Positions 52,849 to 61,811 of a DNA stretch of 62,282 nucleotides are shown here, piece by piece. Both the position numbers and the translations under genes were made by a program. Source of the stretch: DSUN01 sp035527715 (GTDB taxonomy: Bacteria > Planctomycetota > PUPC01 > DSUN01); contig DATKZY010000239.1 in NCBI GenBank assembly GCA_035527715.1, forward strand, positions 1-62,282, in the 5' to 3' direction. The notes under the pieces were generated by a model, which ran no database searches, was not told the origin of the DNA, and saw only the letters and a program-made list of their open reading frames with translations. The first letter of the stretch is position 1; every line of letters starts with the position of its first letter.

Positions 52849-53496
52849 ATGCACTACGCCAAAGACATACGACGCACGGATGGACGCCCCGCCCGACCCG
52901 CCGGGCAGGCCGGCTTCACGCTCATCGAGCTCCTCGTCGTCATGGCCATCCTGGCCAGCCTCGCCGCCATCCTCGTGCCCATCGTCAACGCGGGGCGGCG
53001 GATGGCCAAGGTCACGGGCACGAAGAGCCTGCTCGCAAACACCGAGATGGCCATCACAAAGTTCAACAACCAGTGCGGCTACTACCCCCCCGACGAGATC
53101 CCCTCGAGCGCACCTGCCAAGAAATTCAGCGAGGACGTGGTCTGGAGCGGCTTCCCAGGCTCCTCGAACAGCTCCGAAGCCCTCTACTACTGCCTTGCCA
53201 ACCCGTACCTTGTCCGCGGCTACAGCCCCTTCCTCGAGCTTCAGGCCGAGAAGGAGTCGGCGGACCCCGATAACGACGGCCTGCCCGAGATCGTGGACTT
53301 CTGGGGCCAGCCCTTCTCCTACAACCGCAAGGCGTTCCCTGCCGACGCCACGCTGCCCAACGTCTTCCCCGGCGTCACCAGCCTTGCCGGCTACGACGAC
53401 GGGTCGGGCCCTGTGCATAACCCCGACTCCTACGACCTCTGGTCCCCCGGCCCCGTGGGCTACGGGGGTGCCGAGTGGATCAGTAACTGGAAGTAG
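52849..53496 (+). CDS. GspG-like prepilin 1
   Basis: 215 residues. The class III leader ends at Gly, followed by FTLIELLVVMAILASLAAIL, the prepilin peptidase site and membrane helix. The C-terminal part has VDFWGQPFSYNRKAFP and DSYDLWSPGPVG and ends SNWK, as in GspG-type major pseudopilins (D-x-W-G-x-P motif). It would be cleaved and N-methylated by a prepilin peptidase, which is not in the window. The ATG at 52,849 gives a 21-residue leader. It is the first gene of the operon. Confidence 0.88.
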   Translation: MHYAKDIRRTDGRPARPAGQAGFTLIELLVVMAILASLAAILVPIVNAGRRMAKVTGTKSLLANTEMAITKFNNQCGYYPPDEIPSSAPAKKFSEDVVWSGFPGSSNSSEALYYCLANPYLVRGYSPFLELQAEKESADPDNDGLPEIVDFWGQPFSYNRKAFPADATLPNVFPGVTSLAGYDDGSGPVHNPDSYDLWSPGPVGYGGAEWISNWK

Positions 53497-53514
53497 CCAG
53501 GAGCGAGCGACGCC

Positions 53515-54243
53515 ATGACGCCACACACAGCCCAACCCAAAGGCAGCCAAGGCTTTACGCTCATCGAGCTGCTCATCGTCATGGGCATCATCGCCGTGCT
53601 GGCCAGCATGCTCCTGCCGGCCATGTTCGCCGTCAGGGTGCAGGCCAATGTCACCAACACCGAATCCCTCCTCAAGCGGATTGATGTGGCCCTGAACATC
53701 TATTCGAGGCTCTACACCCACTACCCGCCCGACTGCATCGGGATCGCACCCCCTCCGACCCCCGAGGTCTACGAGATCTACAATTTCCAGGGCACAAGGA
53801 GCGCCGGCTCGTACGTTAAGGTCGCCCTCACGGCGCCCGCCTATCCGCCCGAGGCCCTCTACTACTTCCTGTGCCACCGCTTCCTGAGCGCCGAGCACCC
53901 CATGCTCAGCGTGCGCCAGGGCGTCGAGGCCCTCGACACCAATCAGAACGGCGTTCCGGAGGTCGTGGACTCCTGGGGCTGGCCCATCCTCTACAACCGG
54001 CGGCGCTTCCCCGCCTGCGCCGCGGGCGAGTACAACTTCGGCGTCACGGGCAGCAACCCCGACGGCAATCCCCTCCACAACGCCGAAACCTTCGACATCT
54101 ACTCGGTCGGCCCCGACGGCCAGACCGGCGACGACGAGCTGCCGCCCTTCAGCGACAGGACCTTCGTCGAATTCTGCACCAAGGCCGTCAACGACCCCAA
54201 CGACGGCCATAAGGACGACGACATCCGCAACTGGAAGAAGTAG
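53515..54243 (+). CDS. GspG-like prepilin 2
   Basis: 242 residues. A short leader ends QG before FTLIELLIVMGIIAVLASML. The C-terminal half carries VDSWGWPILYNRRRFP, ETFDIYSVGPDGQTGDDE and the end DIRNWKK, the full GspG end motif. It is a paralogue of the preceding gene (18-base gap) with an inserted loop around YPPDCIGIAPPPTPEVYEIY. Two GspG-like proteins in a row suggest specialised minor and major subunits. Confidence 0.88.
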   Translation: MTPHTAQPKGSQGFTLIELLIVMGIIAVLASMLLPAMFAVRVQANVTNTESLLKRIDVALNIYSRLYTHYPPDCIGIAPPPTPEVYEIYNFQGTRSAGSYVKVALTAPAYPPEALYYFLCHRFLSAEHPMLSVRQGVEALDTNQNGVPEVVDSWGWPILYNRRRFPACAAGEYNFGVTGSNPDGNPLHNAETFDIYSVGPDGQTGDDELPPFSDRTFVEFCTKAVNDPNDGHKDDDIRNWKK

Positions 54244-54294
54244 CCCTGAATGGGGAATACGGAGTTCGGGATGCGGAGTGAAGGAGACAGAGCA

Positions 54295-54978
54295 ATGCGG
54301 CCCGCCCAAGGACTGCCACGTGGCGCGCGGAGCACAGTTCCGCCATTCCGCGCTCCGCATTCCGCATTCCGCACTCGCCGTGCGGGCTTCACCCTCATCG
54401 AGGTGCTGGTCGTCATCAGCGTGATCTCGATCCTCCTGGCGCTCCTGTTCCCCGGCGTGCGCGCCGCGCTCTGGAGCTCGGACACACAGAACACCCGCAC
54501 CCTCGTCGCGCAGCTCGGCGTGGCCATCGAGCTTTTCCGCGACATGCAGGGCAGCTACCCCGAGGGCTCCGCCTTCTCCGGGGAGAAACTCGTCAGCGAG
54601 CTCGGCTCGCTCCTCAAAGTGCGATCGTCGTCCTTCATAGACAGCGATGGCAACGGAACGCGGGACACGGTGGTGGACGCCTGGGGCCGCCCCTTCGTCT
54701 ACACGCGCTACGTGGCCACCGCCGCGACCACGAACCCAGGCGACTCAAACGGCGAGGACGGCATCCAGCCGCTCCAGAACCCCTCGCGGTTCGACGTGTT
54801 CTCGGGCGGCGCCTTCGGCGACAAAGTCGTCGCTGGCGCAGCGGGGGGCGACCTGGGGGAGGGCTACCAGACGGAAGCCCTCAAGAACGATGGAAGCAAG
54901 TACAACCACGATGGCGAAAAGGTCAAGGCCGGAAGCACGCCCACCGGCGAAGTCAACTACTACTTCGGCAACTGGTAA
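54295..54978 (+). CDS. GspG-like prepilin 3 with repeat-derived leader
   Basis: 227 residues from ATG at 54,295, preceded by AAGGAG; an earlier in-frame ATG at 54,250 lies in repeat-like DNA without a good ribosome binding site. The leader encodes PPFRAPHSAFRTRRAG, which comes from a TCCGCATTCCGCATTCCGC repeat, before FTLIEVLVVISVISILLALL. VDAWGRPFVYTRYVAT and the end YYFGNW show the GspG type. The repeat insertion changes only the cytoplasmic leader, which is removed on maturation, so it may be tolerated. Confidence 0.85.
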   Translation: MRPAQGLPRGARSTVPPFRAPHSAFRTRRAGFTLIEVLVVISVISILLALLFPGVRAALWSSDTQNTRTLVAQLGVAIELFRDMQGSYPEGSAFSGEKLVSELGSLLKVRSSSFIDSDGNGTRDTVVDAWGRPFVYTRYVATAATTNPGDSNGEDGIQPLQNPSRFDVFSGGAFGDKVVAGAAGGDLGEGYQTEALKNDGSKYNHDGEKVKAGSTPTGEVNYYFGNW

Positions 54979-54996
54979 CCTGTGAGGACGCTCGCG

Positions 54997-55797
54997 ATGA
55001 CGCCAAGAGCCTCCCAACCCCCGAGCCTGACGGCCCGCCGCCGAGGCGGCGCGCGCGGCGGCTTCTCGATGATCGAGATGCTCATCGTCATGGCCATCAT
55101 GACCATCCTGGCCGCCAGCCTGGTCGTCCTCGTCCCCGGCCTTCGCACCAACGCCATGCGCAACGCCGCCCTGGCCGACATCAAGAACCTCGACATTGCC
55201 ATCCTCCAGTTCCGCGAGGACAAGGGTTTCTTCCCCGACGCACCCTACACCCCCGACCCCGCGCCCGACCCCGTCACGCAGGACCTGTGCATTGACTACG
55301 TGCTCTACAAGTACCTCACCAACCCCGACCACCCCGTGGTCGGCAAGGGCTGGGGCCGGGCCAAGGACAACTGGGAGTTCCTCCGCGGCGACTCCAAGGC
55401 CATGAACCAGTTCCTCGACCCCTGGGGCGTGCCCTACTACTACATCCCCTCCACGTCCTACCTCCTCGGCGTCCGCGTCTACGACGCCACGGACTCCACC
55501 CCGGCGAAGGACGGCACGATGGCCCTCCCCAACTGCTACGGCACGACGCCTGCCTGGGACGACTTCCGCACAGGCGATCCCAAGTACCCTCCTGAATCGT
55601 ACAGCGGCCCGCCACAGCTCCTCGGGAAGTTCTACAACTCCACGACCTTCCAGATTCACTCGAAGGGCCCGGACCAGAAGACCGACTACTATAGCGACCT
55701 GAATCCGAGCGCCGCCCAGCAAGCCATCATTGACGCCTGCGACCGCGGCCAGGACCCCGACGACATCACCAGCTTCGGAGGCGGCCATGTGGACTAA
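54997..55797 (+). CDS. GspG-like prepilin 4
   Basis: 266 residues from ATG at 54,997 (GAGG upstream; a GTG at 54,982 is in frame). The cleavage region reads GGFSMIEMLIVMAIMTILAA, with Ser-Met in place of the common Thr-Leu. LDPWGVPYYYIPSTSYLLG and IHSKGPDQKTDYYSDL are the GspG-like C-terminal motifs. It is longer than its three paralogues because of loops after residue 80. The last 11 bases overlap the next gene. Confidence 0.85.
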   Translation: MTPRASQPPSLTARRRGGARGGFSMIEMLIVMAIMTILAASLVVLVPGLRTNAMRNAALADIKNLDIAILQFREDKGFFPDAPYTPDPAPDPVTQDLCIDYVLYKYLTNPDHPVVGKGWGRAKDNWEFLRGDSKAMNQFLDPWGVPYYYIPSTSYLLGVRVYDATDSTPAKDGTMALPNCYGTTPAWDDFRTGDPKYPPESYSGPPQLLGKFYNSTTFQIHSKGPDQKTDYYSDLNPSAAQQAIIDACDRGQDPDDITSFGGGHVD

Positions 55798-56437
55798 GCG
55801 CCTCGCCCATCCCCCCCTGCGGCCCCGCGCGCGCGGCTTCACCCTGGTCGAGCTGCTGGCCAGCATGGGCATCATCGTCTTCGTCCTCTCCATCGCCATC
55901 CTGGCCATCGGGCCGGCCCTGCGAGCGGCGGGGACGAAGGACGGGGCTCGGCGCCTGCGCGCCGCCCTCGACGCCGCCCGCGTCAAAGCCATCCAGCAGC
56001 GGCGAGCCGTCCGCTTCGAAGCCCAGCAGGCCAGCGACGGCGGCAACTTCAAGGTCCCCGAGCAATGGGGCGTCACCCCCAACGCCGGCGACCCGACCTA
56101 CGAGTGGCACGCCCTGCCCGAATTCGTCACCGTGGACATCAAGGCCGGCAGCGGGAGCTGGCAGACGGATGCCACGGCGTTCACGATCACCTTCGGCGCC
56201 GACGCGACGGTCGTGGCCGCATCGGTGAATGGCACCGCCCTCAGCCCGACCGACCTCCTCAGCGCGATCACCATCCGCCTCTGGACCCTGCGCGAGGCCC
56301 CGAACGACGAGGTGAACAAGGGGGCCTGTTTCATCGAGATCACGCCCATCACCGGGGTTTTCACCTCGTACGGCTACGAGGAATACCAGGAGGACGGAAC
56401 GGGGAAGGTCAAGGCCGCGGACCTCCCGAAGTCCTAG
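55787..56437 (+). CDS. GspH-like minor prepilin
   Basis: 216 residues from ATG at 55,787 with GGAGG just upstream; it overlaps the previous gene by 11 bases. ARGFTLVELLASMGIIVFVL is the prepilin leader and helix. GARRLRAALDAARVKAIQQR followed by RAVRFEAQQASDG is the GspH/FimT pattern. GspH-type minor pseudopilins sit near the fibre tip or base and are needed in small amounts. Confidence 0.82.
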   Translation: MWTKRLAHPPLRPRARGFTLVELLASMGIIVFVLSIAILAIGPALRAAGTKDGARRLRAALDAARVKAIQQRRAVRFEAQQASDGGNFKVPEQWGVTPNAGDPTYEWHALPEFVTVDIKAGSGSWQTDATAFTITFGADATVVAASVNGTALSPTDLLSAITIRLWTLREAPNDEVNKGACFIEITPITGVFTSYGYEEYQEDGTGKVKAADLPKS

Positions 56438-56456
56438 GCGCCGCCGGAGAACGAGC

Positions 56457-57323
56457 ATGCTGCCCATCGGACCACATCACCCGCATCGCCGAGGCGTGAC
56501 CCTCATCGAGGTCGTCATCGCCATCTTCGTGCTCAGCGTCGGCATCCTGGGCATCCTGTCGCTGTTCCCCACCGGCTACCGGCTCACCAAGAAGTCGGTG
56601 GACCGCAGCGTCGCCGCGCTCGCGGCGCGCCACGCCATGGCCAGGGTCTACGGCCGAATCAACAACATCAAGGCCCCCAAGCGCCAGGACGAGCCGCTGG
56701 CCTCCGTGTCCGACCCCTACCGCGTGGGCACCGTGCTCACGGTGAACCAGAACAGCCTCGTGTGCCGCGTGCTGGGCAACAAGCCGCCCGGCTGGCCCGG
56801 CGGCCTATCGGGCTACTACGTCGTCATGACCTCCGGCTCCGCCGAAGGCCACCTCTACCCCATCAGCGGCTGCTCGGGCGACGAGTTGACGACCAGCGTG
56901 CGCTTCAACCAGGGCAGCGAGCAACAGTACGAGCCGGTCCGCGTGGGCGACACCTTCGCCGTCATCGGCATCAAGACCTCCTCCGCGACCCGGTGCTACC
57001 CGGAGCACTTCCTGGGCGGCGCGCTCGAAGGCACGGACCCCCTCGGCCGCCCGGCGGACCCCGAGAGCAACGAGACGCGGACCATGCCCGTGGCGACCTA
57101 CGGCGCGCCCAACCAGCCGAAGGACCTCTGGCGCTACAGCTACGGCTGCATCCTCACCGTGCCCCCGCCAGAGAGGCCCGACACCTGCCGCCTCGACGTC
57201 TTCGTCTACAACGGCTTCCCCTACCGGGCCGAATCGGCCAAATACCCCGACCCCTCGGTCGCGAACTCGATCATCGTCGGGCACTATGTGACCTACATCG
57301 CGGCGGGGCGAGACACGTACTGA
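56457..57323 (+). CDS. GspI/PilV-like minor prepilin
   Basis: 288 residues. A short leader ends RRG before VTLIEVVIAIFVLSVGILGI (GspI/PilV signature with a Val at the first mature position). The body is longer than typical and includes SGYYVVMTSGSAEGHLYPIS and RPDTCRLDVFVYNGFPYRAE. It lies 19 bases after the GspH-like gene and 15 before the GspJ-like gene, in the usual H-I-J-K order. Confidence 0.82.
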   Translation: MLPIGPHHPHRRGVTLIEVVIAIFVLSVGILGILSLFPTGYRLTKKSVDRSVAALAARHAMARVYGRINNIKAPKRQDEPLASVSDPYRVGTVLTVNQNSLVCRVLGNKPPGWPGGLSGYYVVMTSGSAEGHLYPISGCSGDELTTSVRFNQGSEQQYEPVRVGDTFAVIGIKTSSATRCYPEHFLGGALEGTDPLGRPADPESNETRTMPVATYGAPNQPKDLWRYSYGCILTVPPPERPDTCRLDVFVYNGFPYRAESAKYPDPSVANSIIVGHYVTYIAAGRDTY

Positions 57324-57338
57324 CCGGAGGACGAAACC

Positions 57339-58016
57339 ATGAAGCGATTGCACCCTGGCTGCCTGCGTCGGCGCGGAGGCTTCACCCTCGTGGAGCTCCT
57401 CGTGTCCGTGGGCCTCACGGCCATGATGATGTGGGGCCTCCTCCAGCTCTACAGCTCGGCCACGCGCTTCTCGGCCACCATGTTCGCCGAGGCCGAGCTG
57501 GTGGCCGGCGGCCGCGCCGTGCTCGACCGCATGTGCCACGAGCTCACCAGCGCCGCCACCCTCGACGTCGGCTACCTGAAGATCACGAACGACGGGGCCG
57601 CGGCGGGAACCGGCGGCTTCGACACCCTTCAGTTCGTCGCCCCCGTCGGGCCGAACAGCGAGATGGCCCACGTGGCCTACCAGATTCGCGACGTGGACGC
57701 CCAGGGCAACGGCATGCTCTACCGCTGCATCAAGGCCCCGGTCACCGACAACACGGTGCCCGGCGACGCCGAGTACACCCTCGCCAGCCCCCTGGGCGTG
57801 ACGGTGCGAGGGCTCAACATCCAGTACATCAACTACAACTCTGCAACGGGCACGCCCCAGGGCACCTCGGACGAATGGAAGGACACGAACCTGGCCGACG
57901 CCAATGTCCCGCGCCTCCCGCGGGCGATCCTGCTCGAGATCCAGCTCGCCGACAACAAGGGCACCATCAGCATGGTGCTCTCCTGCGGGGCGTACCTCGG
58001 CGGCAGCGGAATCTGA
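57339..58016 (+). CDS. GspJ/PilW-like minor prepilin
   Basis: 225 residues. RRGGFTLVELLVSVGLTAMM is the prepilin region. AGGRAVLDRMCHELTSAATL and the late RAILLEIQLADNKGTISMVL fit GspJ/PilW proteins. It is expected to pair with the GspI- and GspK-like proteins to start the pseudopilus. A 96-base gap follows, without a terminator. Confidence 0.82.
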   Translation: MKRLHPGCLRRRGGFTLVELLVSVGLTAMMMWGLLQLYSSATRFSATMFAEAELVAGGRAVLDRMCHELTSAATLDVGYLKITNDGAAAGTGGFDTLQFVAPVGPNSEMAHVAYQIRDVDAQGNGMLYRCIKAPVTDNTVPGDAEYTLASPLGVTVRGLNIQYINYNSATGTPQGTSDEWKDTNLADANVPRLPRAILLEIQLADNKGTISMVLSCGAYLGGSGI

Positions 58017-58112
58017 CCCGCGCTTCTGGCGAAACGCGGGAAACTCGAGACCTGAAACTTGAGCGCCCCCACAGTGCGGCGGGGAAGAAACCAGGCATAC
58101 GGAGTCCCAACC

Positions 58113-61100
58113 ATGCAACCGACCCTTCGCAACACCCGGCGCCAGCGCGGCGTGGCCCTCATCATCACGGTGGGCCTCCTGGCCGTCCTGGCCGTCATCG
58201 GCTTCGGCTTCGCCGTCCTGGCGCGCCTGCACCACGACATCTCGAGCGCCTACCGGGCGTCGGCCCAGAACGACCTCATCGCCCACGCCGCGCTCCAGTA
58301 CGCCATCGGCGAGATCCGCTACGGCTGGGGCCATGCCCCCGTCGGCGCCGCGCTCAACTACCGCACGTTCCAGACCGGCGCCATCGCCGACCCCACCGAC
58401 GGCCCGAACGACCCCTGGTTCGTGGACCCCACCATCGCCTCGCAGGGCTACCCCGACAGCACGGGGCGAAGGCACTACTGCAACCTGCGGTGCAACTCCT
58501 ACGCTCTCGTCCACGACGACCTCGGCGCACGAGTCGGCGTCTCCAACATCAAGGTCTTCGACTGCGCCGGCAAACTCAACCTCAACGACCGCGAGGACAC
58601 CGACAGCACGCGCCTCAAGACGGTGCTGGAATTCGTCCTGGAGAAGCTGGACCTCAATCCCTCCCTGGCCGCCGAGATCATCGCCGACCGCGGCGTCGGC
58701 TTCAGCACCCTCGAGGAGCTGCGCACCAAGGTAGTGGACGGCTCCGGGGACCCCCTGATCGGTGCCCGCACGTTCGAGCTGCTGAAGCACTGTGCCACGA
58801 TCTACTCGTGGCCGCACCAGCTCCCCGTCGCCGATTCGTTCCCCTACGTGGTCTACCCGGCCGCCAGCGCGCTGGCGCGCAAGAACAGCGACCAGAGCAC
58901 GCAGAAGTACTACTACCGCAGCCCGATCAACGTGAACACGGCCAGCCGGGAGCTCCTCTACGCCCTCCTGCGCACCGTCCTGGCCACCGACGGCACGCAG
59001 CTCACGGCCGCCGAGGCGTACGACGTCGCGCTCTGGATGGCTCGCAAGCGCGACCCCGAGAGCACCGACCACTGGGACACCGGCACCCCCATGGACGCCG
59101 CCTGGAAGGCCTGGCTGCCTACCGGCGGCAACGCCCACTACGACGAGTCCATCGAGCGCAGCTTCGACGCCTGGCGCAACTACCCCATGGGCCCGTTCGA
59201 CGACTGGAACGAGGTGATCGACTTCCTCTACAGCCTGGCTCCGCGCAGCGGGGCCCACCCCCACGACGGGGACGGCAAGAGCGACGACCCGTTCCCCGAC
59301 AGCGTGCTCACGGCCAGCCCCGACAAGAAGGCCGAGGCGATCCTCGCCGCCCTCTCGCCCAACACCTTCGCCTCCGGCCTCGCCGCCTACAACACCGGGC
59401 ACCTCAGCTACTCCCGCCTGAAGAAGGACTCGACCGGCGAGCAGATCCCGCGCGACTGGGACTTCGCCGCCACCACCCCCGAGCCGCAGGTCATCGGGAA
59501 GCACCAGCTCGCGGTCGGCACGTACCCCCTCTGCTTCTCGTCGCTGGGCCGCCACGAGATCTACTCGCGCACCTACACCTTCCTGAAGGCCCAGAGCGGC
59601 ACGTCCACCTGCGACGGCACGACCACCTTCCTGAACGCGCTGACGGACACGGGGAAGACCTGGCTGTCGAGCCCCAGCCAGTGGCGCGGCTACTCGGTGC
59701 TCATCTACGAGGGCAAGGGGAAGGGCCAGGTGCGCGGCATCGTCTACGTCCGCGACGACGGCACCTCCACCGCCGACGGCAAGGGCCACACCCTGGTCGT
59801 GGACCGCTGGAGCGACATCCCCGACAGCACCTCGCGCTACTACATCGTCGGCCCCGGCGCCCTCCTCGACCGCGTGCCCACGACCGGCCAGACGATCACC
59901 ACCGACCCCGTCGAGGTCGTGGCGGGCAGGGACAAGTATTTCACCCTCTACGACAGCGAGGCCACCTGGGAAAACGACCAGTGGAACGGCCACCGCGTCC
60001 TCATCTACCGCAGCGAAGTCAGCGGCACCACCGAGACCGTGGACGAGGCGTCCATCCAGGAACGTACGATCATCGACACCTTCAAGGGCGGCGGCGCCAA
60101 GAGCGGCACGCTCCTCCTGGCGCCCGACCTCGACCCGACCCTCATGGACCTCGGCAACTCGACGAAGCGCACCTGCTACATCATCCTCGGCTGCGACGGG
60201 ATGGTCGAGCACGGCGGCGCCCTCAAGGCCTACGACGTCGTCCACCACACCACCCAGGACGACTTCGAGGACGGCAGGCCGGGCACACCCTCCGACGCCC
60301 AGTACACCTACGCCGCGTCGGGGCCGAACTACTACCGCAAGGCCGACGGCAGCCTGGCGGGCGGCGGCACGGTGAGGTCGCTGATTGACGGCTGGCTCGC
60401 GGCGCGCCGGAAGCTGGCCGCTGCCCCTCCGGGCGCCACCAACCCCCTCGTGCACAACTTCATCAAGGCCAACCTTGATCCCGACGAGGGCGGCTCGTAT
60501 GTCGCCTCCAATCCGCCGCTCGTCGGGATCGTGGGGGACTGTCTCGAAAGCACGTCGGGCAGGCTCCTCTCGGATGGCCTCCGCCTGAGCGGCGAGTTGG
60601 CCCACTATGTGGACTTCCGGCTCACCAACGACCTGTGCACCGACGAGCGCCACGAGGGCGGCTTCGTCGGCTTCTGGTTCCGCCCCGACGAAGCCTTCTT
60701 CTCCGGCACCCGCGCCCTCGTCAAGATCTACGGCGAGACCACCACAGAGGAGGTGATCGCGCTCCTGGTCAAGGACGGCGCAGCAGGCAAGCGCGTGCTC
60801 GAGCTCAAGGTCATCTCCACTACCACCCGCAACTACGAGGTCGCCCTCACCGACAGCAACCACCTGCCCACTATCCCCACCCCCGTCAAGTACAAGAGCC
60901 ACACCAGCACCCACCAGGACGGGACCTACAGCGACGACGTGACCGACTGGAAGCCCGGCGAGTGGCACCACATCGCCTTCGCCTGGTTCGAGTGCGCGAA
61001 CGACGACGAGAACTACAACGCCGACATCGAGTACAACAGTGACAGCAACCCCGGCACCGACTGGCGCGACGACGACCAGGAGGGCGGCGTGGGCAAGCCC

Positions 61101-61811
61101 CCCAACTACATCCTCGACGACGAGGTGGCCTGCCGTCTGCGCATCTGGGTGGACGGCAGCAGCTCCGACGTCACCAAGCCCGACAACGAGAAGCCGGCCT
61201 TCAACTTCGTCAACGCCGCCGGCGTGCCCATGGTCCGCCTCAGTGGCGAGGCCGCGGGCACGATCGACGGCCTCGTCGTCTACCCGCACATCGACAAGCA
61301 ACTCGTCTTCAACTTCACCGTGCCCGCCCGCTACGACGGCTTCACGACCGTGGACGCCGCCAAGTACGCCGAATACCAGTCCGCCTCGATCTCCTTGCCC
61401 GCCAACCCCGGCCAGGACCTGCTCACCCTCGGCACCGTGGCCTGGACCGGCTTCCTCCCCTGGATCAAGGAGGCCGACCGCTGGGGCGGCCCGGGCGGCG
61501 CCACCAACAAGTTCCCCGTCCGCGTCCAGGCGGCCCTCGGCGGCACCTGGAGCACCGTCATCCCCGAGAACGCCACGACCGCGACCGAGAAGCACCCCGT
61601 CTTCGGCGGCGGCGCCCTCCTCAACGGGAACAACTACATCACGACCAAGAGCATGTCGCCCAGCCTCCAGTACCGAGTCTTCCTCCTCCCACGTCAGGGA
61701 GTAGGCAGCACGGAGGACCCCCCTGGCTTGCGGCAGGGCCGCCAGACGCCGGTCGTGGAGGACGTGACGGTCACCGTCCTCGGCCCCGTCGTGTTCTACT
61801 TCTGGCAGTAG
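58113..61811 (+). CDS. Giant GspK/PilX-like protein with LamG-like C-terminal region
   Basis: 1232 residues from ATG at 58,113, against about 300 for GspK. RQRGVALIITVGLLAVLAVI is a prepilin-type membrane segment, with a Val-Ala in place of Thr-Leu-Glu. Residues about 50-560 resemble GspK, including the helix-hairpin-helix-like STLEELRTKV and NVNTASRELLYALLRTVLA. A middle beta-rich part (about 480-720) has GYSVLIYEGKGKGQVRGIVY-type repeats. Residues about 820-1090 look like a concanavalin/LamG sandwich (GGFVGFWFRPDEAFF, WKPGEWHHIAFAWFE). As GspK sits at the pseudopilus tip, the added domain may present a carbohydrate-binding surface. That is inference. Confidence 0.78.
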   Translation: MQPTLRNTRRQRGVALIITVGLLAVLAVIGFGFAVLARLHHDISSAYRASAQNDLIAHAALQYAIGEIRYGWGHAPVGAALNYRTFQTGAIADPTDGPNDPWFVDPTIASQGYPDSTGRRHYCNLRCNSYALVHDDLGARVGVSNIKVFDCAGKLNLNDREDTDSTRLKTVLEFVLEKLDLNPSLAAEIIADRGVGFSTLEELRTKVVDGSGDPLIGARTFELLKHCATIYSWPHQLPVADSFPYVVYPAASALARKNSDQSTQKYYYRSPINVNTASRELLYALLRTVLATDGTQLTAAEAYDVALWMARKRDPESTDHWDTGTPMDAAWKAWLPTGGNAHYDESIERSFDAWRNYPMGPFDDWNEVIDFLYSLAPRSGAHPHDGDGKSDDPFPDSVLTASPDKKAEAILAALSPNTFASGLAAYNTGHLSYSRLKKDSTGEQIPRDWDFAATTPEPQVIGKHQLAVGTYPLCFSSLGRHEIYSRTYTFLKAQSGTSTCDGTTTFLNALTDTGKTWLSSPSQWRGYSVLIYEGKGKGQVRGIVYVRDDGTSTADGKGHTLVVDRWSDIPDSTSRYYIVGPGALLDRVPTTGQTITTDPVEVVAGRDKYFTLYDSEATWENDQWNGHRVLIYRSEVSGTTETVDEASIQERTIIDTFKGGGAKSGTLLLAPDLDPTLMDLGNSTKRTCYIILGCDGMVEHGGALKAYDVVHHTTQDDFEDGRPGTPSDAQYTYAASGPNYYRKADGSLAGGGTVRSLIDGWLAARRKLAAAPPGATNPLVHNFIKANLDPDEGGSYVASNPPLVGIVGDCLESTSGRLLSDGLRLSGELAHYVDFRLTNDLCTDERHEGGFVGFWFRPDEAFFSGTRALVKIYGETTTEEVIALLVKDGAAGKRVLELKVISTTTRNYEVALTDSNHLPTIPTPVKYKSHTSTHQDGTYSDDVTDWKPGEWHHIAFAWFECANDDENYNADIEYNSDSNPGTDWRDDDQEGGVGKPPNYILDDEVACRLRIWVDGSSSDVTKPDNEKPAFNFVNAAGVPMVRLSGEAAGTIDGLVVYPHIDKQLVFNFTVPARYDGFTTVDAAKYAEYQSASISLPANPGQDLLTLGTVAWTGFLPWIKEADRWGGPGGATNKFPVRVQAALGGTWSTVIPENATTATEKHPVFGGGALLNGNNYITTKSMSPSLQYRVFLLPRQGVGSTEDPPGLRQGRQTPVVEDVTVTVLGPVVFYFWQ

